DNA of 64,000 nucleotides, taken from positions 9,290,635-9,354,634 of the forward strand of contig NC_087079.1 of the NCBI RefSeq assembly GCF_026151205.1. Direction: 5' to 3'. Shown piece after piece: positions 46,602 through 58,600 of the stretch (position 1 is its first letter; each line of letters begins with the position of its first letter). Position numbers and translations under genes: made by a program. The notes beneath the pieces were generated by a model, which saw nothing but the letters and a program-made list of their open reading frames with translations, was not told where the DNA came from and did not search any database. This stretch comes from Bolinopsis microptera (taxonomy: Eukaryota; Ctenophora; Tentaculata; Lobata; Bolinopsidae).

Positions 46602-49600
46602 GTAAGAGCTTTAGTTTTATTTCGTTACAAGTCTAGCAGTTGGAATCGGATTTACTTTTATAATCTATTTTATTGATAAAACTGAAGTTGAAAAGATTTA
46701 TCGCAATACTACAATTTTAATGAGTTTATGAACCACGCCCAAACTCTTTAATATTTCAGGGGGTGAAGAGACTACGCCCAAACTCTTTAATATTTCAGGG
46801 GATGAAGAGACTACGCCCAAAATCTTTAATATTTCAGGGGATGAAGAGACTACGCCGTTTACTGCTGTTTCCTTCACCCATGCGAGTACTTACGCTTACA
46901 CCATCCCCGGCGAGGTTGTCAAAGAGGGTCAAAAAAGCGGCTCTGGTATGTTTCAAATATTAAATTCTGAATTGAGCTATAAACTTATAAAATATGATTT
47001 TGAGCTGCTAATTAGAGTTGCTGGTCATACATCAGGATCCTGATGAAACTGTCGCGGCACTGTTGTGGCACTGTCGTGGCACTCTCGTGGCACTCTCGTG
47101 GCACTCTCGTGGAACTCTCGTGGCACTCTCATGGCACTCTCGTGGCACTCTCGTGGCACTCTCGTGGCACTCTCGTGGCACTCTTGGCACTCTCGTGGAA
47201 CTCTCGTGGCACTCTCGTGACACTCTCGTGGCACTCTCGTGGCACTCTCGTGGCACTCTCGTGGCACTCTCGTGGCACTCTCGTGGCACTCTCGTGGCAC
47301 TCTCGTGGCACTCTCGTGGCACTCTCGTGGCACTCTCGTGGCACTCTCGTGGCACTCTCGTGGCACTCTCGTGGCACTCTCGTGGCACTATGTAATAAAA
47401 ATATTACCAATTATTTACTAGTCTTGTCAGAGCCTTGTGATTTACAATACTGATCTGGTGACGTGTCACACGGTATCAGCTTATGGGCGTTGCGATAACA
47501 TTCCAGCAGGATACACATGTTTAATTCCTGTTTAAACTCACGTAGGTATCACAATAACAAGTCCCACGTATTCAGGACCCGGATGTATGACCGAGTTGGC
47601 GAGGTGCCATTTAATTATAATGAATATCAAATAGAATATTTTCTTAAATGTCTTCTTACATAAGCTTTTTTTATTTAGGTAATGAAAAAGACAAAACGAC
47701 CGTTGAAGAAGGATTAGATGGAAAAGGTACTGAGTACATTCCAAATTGCTAAAATGAATGTATTTTAACGTTTATTTGACCATTTTTGGTCGGACAAGGA
47801 ATTTATTGAGTGCCCATATTGCAGCCTAGAAATAAAATTACTTGTAACCATAGTAACCACCTAACAGTAACAAAACAGTTACAATTACTATCTTGCTATG
47901 AATATATAAAATCAATTCATACCCATTGTGTCGACTTGATCATCGAAATTTACATATTATGTATTATAAAAATAATACATATGTATTTATAAATTTAAAA
48001 TGTAGTTGTTTTTTTAGAAATATCTAACGATTGAAAATCAAACCTGCAGTGAATGGTAGATATACTAGATGGAAACTGGGTGAATGTTCGGCTACATGTG
48101 GAGGAGGCAAGCAAACCGGAACAAGGACGTGCACCAATCCTGCTCCTTCTAATGGTGGTGCAGATTGTGCTGGTCCTGCCACAAAAACTAAAAGATGTAA
48201 CAAACACAGCTGCGATACAGGTTAGACCATTTGATAATATTATTTGGATCACTATAGCACCCTTTAAGCAGTTTCTCATGTTGTTTCGGCTATAATATCA
48301 TACAAATTATCGTCGCATATGGCGCAGCATCTTACTCTACCGGTCCTTATTATTCATATTCCTGAATATTATCATTTCTAATTGAAACAATTTCGTATCA
48401 CAAGTTTGCGTTTCACCACCCACCAGTGCCTCACCCACCGCCTCACCCACCAGTGCCTCACCCAACAGTGCCTCACCCACCACCGCCTCACCCACCACCG
48501 CCTCACCCACCCTTGCCTCACCCACCACCAACTTACCCACCAGTGCCTTACCCACCACCGACTTACCCACCAGTGCCTCACCTACCAGTGCCTCACCTAC
48601 CAGTGCCTCACCTACCAGTGCCTTACCTACCAGTGCCTCACCCACAACCGCCTCACCCACCACTGCCTCACCCACCACCGCCTCACCCACCACCGCCTCA
48701 CCCACCAGTGCCTCACCCACTACCAACTTACCCACCAGTGCCTTACCCACCACCGACTTACCCACCAGTGCCTCACCCACCAGTGCCTCACCCAGGAAGT
48801 GCCTCACCTACCAGTGCCTCACCCACCACCGACTTCCCCACCAGTGCCTCACCTACCAGTGCCTCGCCCACCGCCTCACCCACCAGTGCCTCACCATCTA
48901 TATTTAGAAACTATTGTAAAACATCTCCCCTCAGTATTCTGTGACCAAGCAAAGGAAAAGTGTGACGAAGACGTGAAGGGTTGTGGTAAGCCATACACAA
49001 AGTTAATCAAGACATGTAGATCTGAGAGATTTGACCATAAAACCTGTAGTGACGAGTGCAAGACGGCGGTTCAAAGTTCCATGATGCTCTACCCTGCACT
49101 GGAGGAGTAAGTGTAATTATGATAAAGACACGATTACTATTTTTGTAGACAGACTAAATTAGTCCATACAGAAATATGATTATTTTTATTGATATGATCG
49201 AAAGCTAAACGAATGAGATTATTTATATATATTTTCATCTTTGACTTAAAAATTCGTTACAGAATTACCTCCCCGAAAACTGATGTTATTGAAAGTTACA
49301 ATTGAATTATTGAAAGTTATACTGCATCATTGAATATTATGAATTATTTTGACACGATATTCGTATAAAATTAATGTGGATGATAGCTAACAACATTTAT
49401 TTTAGATACTTCAAATGTAAATGTCAACCTAAAGCCAAGAAATGTAAAAAGGAGAAATGCAAATTCTTGTCAGCTTGTTTAGGAGGTATGTGACTATAAA
49501 TACCTCTGGGATATTGCCAAGGGAGGGATAGAAAATAAGGGGGGGGGGGGGGGGGGGGGGGGCGTTATTTTAACCCATCCCACTGTTTACCCGATTAATA

Positions 49601-52600
49601 AATAATCCCTTTACAGTTTTAGTTAAGATATAATCCCACCTCATATTCTCTCAACCTAGTTTTGCTCCGTGATCGGAGTCAGTTTCCAACCGTAATTAAT
49701 CAAAAACAATTATCACTATATTAAATTGGGCATACTTTGCACCAAAAATGCTGAAAGCGCTCATTTTTGGACTTTAAACAAATATAGTTGAGTTGAGAGT
49801 AGTTTAGGAAATATAGCATTAGCAGTTTATAGCATTCATTTTTAACGCAAAAATACATTGTGCAGTCTCTGCATCTTACCAAATTTCCGCTTAATTGATA
49901 AGAAAGTTAAATTTAAAGTTGTTTGGTACTAATCCCTGCAGTAAGAGTAATTAAGTAATTACTCCCTGAATACGTGTGTTATTGTTGTTGTGTCCATATA
50001 TTGTGCTCATGTTACTATCATGTTCTTATATCATCAGGAGAATGTGACGAGAAGATAAAAGAGAAGAAACCCAAGGGCAATAAAAAGAAAGATGAAGATG
50101 GAGGTAAAGATTTAATGACGGGATTTTATTAAAATCCAATAATGTTTTGGTTTTGAGTCGAACTTAATTTAATTTTGATTCAAGGGAAGGGAATGGCCGG
50201 GTTCATCAATTGGTCTAATTATATATACATTAAGGCTGATAGTTACTGTACATATACAGCACATACAGGATTTTAATATAAATACTAAAATCCAATACTT
50301 TTAACCGATATAACAGTACATAAAAACTACAAAGGTTACCCAGCAATACTTACTTTTACTTTTGAAGTTAGGCCCTGGCCAGTAAGGTTTTCTGGTTATG
50401 ATTTCTGATCTCTGTATGCGCTGCTACTGGACAAAGGATTATGTTGGGACTTTGCATTTCCATTGCGCACGACCGACTGACAAATTTCAATAAGAAAACT
50501 GAAAGATAAAAATGGATTTTCACTGTTTCAACTCACTTGATTGCGTAAGAACCATGATTTACTAATTTAGCTTTTAAGCAATTATTGGTTCAGATGACGA
50601 ACAAGATGAAAGTGAAAGTTCGAGCACATCGTTTGGAAAAGGAGTGGGACGAGGTAAAGGAAGGTACAAGAAGGTAAACAAAAAGAAGGAACCGACTGAG
50701 CCACCGACAGAACCAGAGGGACCAGACGGTATGTATTTTGAAAGATAGGATTTAACAGACAAATAATTAAATTTTTTTATTTTTGTCATGTAAAGAATAG
50801 TGCGTTAACTATTGTTAGACATTCAAATCAAAAATATTCTCGTTCGATTAAATATTTCTACAATATCCAATTATGAATAAAATTGAACAAAACTGGAATA
50901 TAATATAGCAATTAAAATATCTAGAGCTATAAAAAGAGTCAAAAATTACACATATCGCATTGCATTTGTAATTTCAACTGAGGTTACAAGTTTCGTCAGT
51001 TTTTGTACTTCTATGACATTCTACAGCTATTTGCTCGGAAGCAACCTTTCTGACGGCTGCCGGATGTCAACCATGTGGAAAAAACAGTTACCTTTCAAAT
51101 GGGGGGTGTGTAAGTTGTCCTGAAGGAATGATATCAGAAGTTGGTTCTACATCAGAAAATGACTGTGTTTTTGGTAAGAATTTTACCAGATTTGACTCCT
51201 ACTGTATTGTAATAGTTCAAATCAGTATCATTGATTGGGAACCAGCTTTGTTTACTGGTGAATGTTTACTCAAGAATTTATACATACAATAATATATACA
51301 ATAATTATATACCTAAATCCGCTAATAAGATTTCATTAATTATTGAATACAGGCGCTGCTTAGATAAATGCAATGCCTAGTAACCAACTCTTGCACTAAA
51401 AATAAGCTTTAAAACAGTCTGAAGACTATCCAGTCCTGTATAGAAAGTTAAAAGCCTAGTAGGCACCCGCTTAGCACTAACTAAAACTTCACTCACACTG
51501 AAAAACAAGCATTATCACACATGTACTGATAAATACACTCAATTGCGACTACAGCTGAATATCTGTCCCTCCTTAATGTAAAACTTTTTGTCCGGCTCCG
51601 CTAAAGCTTTAGCTCTCATGCTGGCAATCAGCTCCTTTCGGGCTTCCCGCTGCTCCAGTGATCTGTCAGGGCTCAAAAACACAGTCTTAAACTTGGCTGA
51701 TTGTCGCAATTTCCGAGCGTTTGCTAAGACTTGATGTACGATCAAGGAGCTGGTCAGGCAGACTTTCACTGGGCGAGTACAGGTAGAAGTTTTCTTCTTG
51801 CCGAGTCGCACTACTTCCACCTTCGGTTTCTGCCCTATTTCCTCTAAAACCTCGCCGATTCTTACCTCTAACTCTTCCTGCTCCTCCTCCGGCAAACCGA
51901 AAACAAGAAGATTTCGACTACGGTCCTCTTCTGCGACTACGGTCTTCACAACATTTTTTAGGGCTTCTGGGCAGATAACTGGGGCAGTTACCGTCTGTGA
52001 ATTGCTTACAATTGCGCTGTAAGTCTTAATCTCCTCTTTAACTGAATCAGCGACTGAGGTTTCCACGATTTTCTTCATAGATTCCAGTTTCTCGGACTTA
52101 CACTGAGAGAGCTCCTGCTGAACGCTGATGAGAGTTTCCTGGTTCTGAATCAACTTTGCCTGAAGAGTTGTGCAGCAATTTCGGTACGACTCCACAGTTT
52201 CCATTAAATAGCCAATGTACTCATAAGACCGACTACAAATGCCAACAAGTTCTGGCTTATTCACTGATTTCGCAAACTTCGGATCTGCTATGTCCGTCAT
52301 CTTTCCGTACGGTTTGCCAAAGTTCCGCAACTGCTCTTTGCTCCAAGAATAAATCTCATCCCACCTGTAGTTAATACTTTCCAAGTCCATCTTTTCCATG
52401 ATTACAGTTAAAGTTACACAATACAAGACGAGCGACAGGCTGAGCGGTGTCGTGATAACAGTAGAGATAAGCCCTGCGATAAGAGAGCAACAAATCAGCA
52501 GCAAATGTGAATGTGCTATTACTGAACTCTGAATGTGCTATTACTGAACTGACAGCTTTGACAGCATTGTCATTGGAATTAATTTGACGAATTCACAACA

Positions 52601-55600
52601 GAAATATTACGAAGTCCTAAAATAATTCTTCGCACAAGTGAATAGTTTTACAGTACTGTTTTTTTAAAGCTCCCTGCTCGGCTGGAAGCTACATGACGGA
52701 TAGTGGATGTCAGCAATGTGGAGATAACTCTTTCAGTGCTGCTGGAGCTTATTCATGTTCTGAGTGTCCGGACGACATGGTATCAGCTGCCGGTTCTACA
52801 TCAGAGGGTGATTGCGTTTATGGTAAGAAAAATGCTATATCTTAACTTTATCATTGACATACTGTGATGCAATGTAAACAACTAAACTCCGATTCCTTGC
52901 ATTCGATTTAGGCAGTGCAATCGTTGTTACCTTTTTAGATTATCATTTAAGCAGTTGTTGGTTCTTTTGAGACTGCTAATGATATTTGTTACAGCTCCCT
53001 GCTCGGCTGGAAGCTTCATGACGGAAAGTGGATGTCAGCAATGTGGAGATAACTCTTTCAGTGCTGCTGGAGCTTCTTCATGTTCTGAGTGTCCGGAAGA
53101 CATGGTCTCAGCTGCTGGTTCTACATCAGAGGATGATTGCGTTTATGGTAAGAAAAATGCTATATCTTAATTTTATCATTGACATACTGTGATGCAATGT
53201 AAACAACTAAACAACGATTCATTGAATTCGATTTCGGCAGTGCAATCGTTGTTACCTTTTTAGATTATCATTTAAGCAGTGGTTGGTTCTCTTGACAAGA
53301 GACTGCTAATGATATTTGTTACAGCTCCCTGCTCGGCTGGAAGCTACATGACGGAAAGTGGATGTCAGCAATGTGGAGATAACTCTTTCAGTGCTGCTGG
53401 AGCTTCTTCATGTTCTGAGTGTCCGGAAGACATGGTCTCAGCTGCTGGTTCTACATCAGAGGATGATTGCGTTTATGGTAAGAAAAATGCTATATCTTAA
53501 TTTTATCATTGACATACTGTGATGCAATGTAAACAACTAAACAAAAATTCCTTGAATTCGATTTAGGCAGTACAATCGTTGTTATCTTTTTGAATTATCA
53601 TTCAAGCAGTGGTTGGTTCTTTTGAGACTGCTAATGATATTTGTTACAGCTCCCTGCTCGGCTGGAAACTACATGACGGAAAGTGGATGTCAGCAATGTG
53701 GAGAGAACTCTTTCAGTGCTGCTGGAGCTTCTTTATGTTCTAAGTGTCCGGAAGACATGGTCTCAGCTGCTGGTTCTACATCAGAGGATGATTGCGTTCA
53801 TGGTAAGAAAAATGCTATATCTTAACTTTATCATTGACATACTGTGATGCAATGTAAACAACTAAACAAAAATTCCTTGAATTCGATTTAGGCAGTACGA
53901 TCGTTGTTATCTTTTTGAATTATCATTCAAGCAGTGGTTGGTTCTTTTGAGACTGCTAATGATATTTGTTACAGCTCCCTGCTCGGCTGGAAACTACATG
54001 ACGGAAAGTGGATGTCAGCAATGTGGAGATAACTCTTTCAGTGCTGCTGGAGCTTCTTCATGTTCTAAGTGTCCGGAAGACATGGTCTCAGCTGCTGGTT
54101 CTACATCAGAGGATGATTGCGTTTATGGTAAGAAAAATGCTATATCTTAACTTTATCATTGACATACTGTGATGCACTGATGCAATGTAAACAACTAAAT
54201 TCCGATTCTTTGAATTCGATTTAGGCAGTGCAATTGTTGTTACCTTTTTATATTATCATTTAAGCAGTTGTTGGTTCTTTTGAGACTGCTAATGATATTT
54301 GTTACAGCTCCCTGCTCGGCTGGAAGCTTCATGACGGAAAGTGGATGTCAGCAATGTGGAGATAACTCTTTCAGTGCTGCTGGAGCTTCTTCATGTTCTG
54401 AGTGTCCGGAAGACATGGTCTCAGCTGCTGGTTCTACATCAGAGGATGATTGCGTTTATGGTAAGAAAAATGCTATATCTTAATTTTATCATTGACATAC
54501 TGTGATGCAATGTAAACAACTAAACAACGATTCATTGAATTCGATTTAAGCACTGCAATTGTTGTTATCTTTTTGAATTATCATTTAAGCAGTGGTTGGT
54601 TCTTTTGAGACTGCTAATGATATTTGTTACAGCTCCCTGCTCGGCTGGAAGCTTCATGACGGAAAGTGGATGTCAGCAATGTGGAGATAACTCTTTCAGT
54701 GCTGCTGGAGCTTCTTCATGTTCTGAGTGTCCGGAAGACATGGTCTCAGCTGCCGGTTCTACTTCAGAGGATGATTGCGTTTATGGTAAGAAAGTACAAT
54801 ATTTTATTATTAACATACTGTGATGCGAAAGAAACAACTAAACTCCAATCCCTTAAATTCGATTTAGGTAGTGCACTTGTTGTTATCTTTTTAAATCATC
54901 ATTTAAGCAGTGGTTGGTTCTTTTGAGACTGCTAATGATATTTGTTACAGCTCCCTGCTCGGCTGGAAACTACATGACGGAAAGTGGATGTCAGCAATGT
55001 GGAGAGAACTCTTTCAGTGCTGCTGGAGCTTCTTTATGTTCTAAGTGTCCGGAAGACATGGTCTCAGCTGCTGGTTCTACATCAGAGGATGATTGCGTTC
55101 ATGGTAAGAAAAATGCTATATCTTAACTTTATCATTGACATACTGTGATGCAATGTAAACAACTAAACAAAAATTCCTTGAATTCGATTTAGGCAGTACG
55201 ATCGTTGTTATCTTTTTGAATTATCATTCAAGCAGTGGTTGGTTCTTTTGAGACTGCTAATGATATTTGTTACAGCTCCCTGCTCGGCTGGAAACTACAT
55301 GACGGAAAGTGGATGTCAGCAATGTGGAGATAACTCTTTCAGTGCTGCTGGAGCTTCTTCATGTTCTAAGTGTCCGGAAGACATGGTCTCAGCTGCTGGT
55401 TCTACATCAGAGGATGATTGCGTTTATGGTAAGAAAAATGCTATATCTTAATTTTATCATTGACATACTGTGATGCAAGGTAAACAACTAAAAAAAATTC
55501 CTTGAATTCGATTTAGGCAGTACGATCGTTGTTATCTTTTTGAATTATCATTCAAGCAGTGGTTGGTTCTTTTGAGACTGCTAATGATATTTGTTACAGC

Positions 55601-58600
55601 TCCCTGCTCGGCTGGAAACTACATGACGGAAAGTGGATGTCAGCAATGTGGAGAGAACTCTTTTAGTGCTACTGGAGTTTCTTCATGTTCTAAGTGTCCG
55701 GAAGACATGGTCTCAGCTGCTGGTTCTACATCAGAGGATGATTGCGTTTATGGTAAGAAAAATGCTATATCTTAACTTTATCATTGACATACTGTGATGC
55801 ACTGATGCAATGTAAACAACTAAATTCCGATTCTTTGAATTCGATTTAGGCAGTGCAATTGTTGTTACCTTTTTATATTATCATTTAAGCAGTTGTTGGT
55901 TCTTTTGAGACTGCTAATGATATTTGTTACAGCTCCCTGCTCGGCTGGAAGCTTCATGACGGAAAGTGGATGTCAGCAATGTGGAGATAACTCTTTCAGT
56001 GCTGCTGGAGCTTCTTCATGTTCTGAGTGTCCGGAAGACATGGTCTCAGCTGCTGGTTCTACATCAGAGGATGATTGCGTTTATGGTAAGAAAAATGCTA
56101 TATCTTAATTTTATCATTGACATACTGTGATGCAATGTAAACAACTAAACAACGATTCATTGAATTCGATTTAAGCACTGCAATTGTTGTTATCTTTTTG
56201 AATTATCATTTAAGCAGTGGTTGGTTCTTTTGAGACTGCTAATGATATTTGTTACAGCTCCCTGCTCGGCTGGAAGCTTCATGACGGAAAGTGGATGTCA
56301 GCAATGTGGAGATAACTCTTTCAGTGCTGCTGGAGCTTCTTCATGTTCTGAGTGTCCGGAAGACATGGTCTCAGCTGCCGGTTCTACTTCAGAGGATGAT
56401 TGCGTTTATGGTAAGAAAGTACAATATTTTATCATTAACATACTGTGATGCGAAAGAAACAACTAAACTCCAATCCCTTAAATTCGATTTAGGCAGTGCA
56501 CTTGTTGTTATCTTTTTAAATCATCATTTAAGCAGTGGTTGGTTCTTTTGAGACTGCTAATGATATTTGTTACAGCTCCCTGCTCGGCTGGAAGCTTCAT
56601 GACGGAAAGTGGATGTCAGCAATGTGGAGATAACTCTTTCAGTGCTGCTGGAGCTTCTTTATGTTCTGAGTGTCCGGAAGACATGGTCTCAGCTGCTGGT
56701 TCTACATCAGAGGATGATTGTGTTTATGGTAAGAAAAATGCTATATCTTAATTTTATCATTGACATACTGTGATGCAATGTAAACAACTAAACTCCGATT
56801 CCTTGAATTTGATTTAGGCAGTGCAATCGTTGTTACCTTTTTAGATTATCATTCAAGCAGTGGTTGGTTCTCTCGAACCAGCTAATGATATTTGTTACAG
56901 CTCCCTGCTCGGCTGGAAGCGTTATGACAGAAAGTGGATGTCAGCAATGTGGAGATAACTCTTTCAGTGCTGCTGGAGCTTCTTCATGTTCTGAGTGTTC
57001 GGAAGACATGGTCTCAGCTGCCGGTTCTACTTCAGAGGATGATTGCGTTTATGGTAAGAAAGTACAATATTTTATTATTAACATACTGTGATGCGAAAGA
57101 AACAACTAAACTCCAATTCCTTAGATTCGATTTAGGCAGTGCACTTGTTGTTATCTTTTTAAATCATCATTTAAGCAGTGGTTGGTTCTTTCGAAACAGC
57201 TAATGATATTTGTTACAGCTCCCTGCTCGGCTGGAAGCTTCATGACGGAAAGTGGATGTCAGCAATGTGAAGAGAACTCTTTCAGTGCTGCTGGAGTTTC
57301 TTTATGTTCTGAGTGTTCGGAAGACATGGTCTCAGCTGCCGGTTCTACTTCAGAGGATGATTGCGTTTATGGTAAGAAAAATGCTATATCTTAACTTTAT
57401 CATTGACATACTGTGATGCAATGTAAACAACTAAACTCCGATTCCTTGAATTTGATTTAGGCAGTGCAATCGTTGTTACCTTTTTAGATTATCATTTAAG
57501 CAGTGGTTGGTTCTCTCGAACCAGCTAATGATATTTGTTACAGCTCCCTGCTCGGCTGGAAGCTTCATGACGGAAAGTGGATGTCAGCAATGTGGAGATA
57601 ACTCTTTCAGTGCTGCTGGAGCTTCTTCATGTTCTGAGTGTCCGGAAGACATGGTCTCAGCTGCCGGTTCTACATCAGAGGATGATTGCGTTTATGGTAA
57701 GAAAAGTCCTATATTTTATTACAAACACACTGCGATGCAATGTAAACAACTCAACTCCGATTCCTTGAATTCCATTTAAGCAGCACAATTATTGGGGTTA
57801 TTTTTTTAGATTATCATTTAAGCAGTGGTTGATTCTTTCGAGATTGCTAATGATATTTGTTACAGCTCCCTGCTCGGCTGGAAGCTTCATGACGGAAAGT
57901 GGATGTCAGCAATGTGGAGATAACTCATTCAGTGCTGCTGGAGCTTCTTCATGTTCTAAGTGTCCGGAAGACATGGTCTCAGCTGCTGGTTCTACATCAG
58001 AGGATGATTGCGTTTATGGTAAGAAAAATGCTATATCTTAATTTTATCATTGACATACTGTGATTCAAGGTAAACAACTAAAAAAAATTCCTTGAATTCG
58101 ATTTAGGCAGTACGATCGTTGTTATCTTTTTGAATTATCATTCAAGCAGTGGTTGGTTCTTTTGAGACTGCTAATGATATTTGTTACAGCTCCCTGCTCG
58201 GCTGGAAACTACATGACGGAAAGTGGATGTCAGCAATGTGGAGAGAACTCTTTTAGTGCTACTGGAGTTTCTTCATGTTCTAAGTGTCCGGAAGACATGG
58301 TCTCAGCTGCTGGTTCTACATCAGAGGATGATTGCGTTTATGGTAAGAAAAATGCTATATCTTAACTTTATCATTGACATACTGTGATGCAATGTAAACA
58401 ACTAAACAAAAATTCCTTGAATTCGATTTAGGTAGTACGATCGTTGTTACCTTTTTAGATTATCATTTAAGCAGTTGTTGGTTCTTTTGAGACTGCTAAT
58501 GATATTGGTTACAGCTCCCTGCTCGGCTGGAAGCTTCATGACGGAAAGTGGATGTCAGCAATGTGGAGAGAACTCTTTCAGTGCTGCTGGAGCTTCTTCA

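Noticed and set aside
47018..47453. Five overlapping open frames with LVALSWHSRGT-like or PRECHESATR-like repeats
   Set aside because: An 11-bp repeat without stops opens several frames on both strands. It lies in an intron and its codon phase shifts at every unit.
48337..48807. Minus-strand Val/Gly/Glu/Ala frame over the 15-bp minisatellite
   Set aside because: Antisense by-product of a repeat whose period is a multiple of three.
54666..54926. Frames beginning MDVSNVEITLSVLLEL, recurring in the cassettes
   Set aside because: They are the +1 reading of each Cys module; the module frame has conserved cysteines and splice phases, this one does not.
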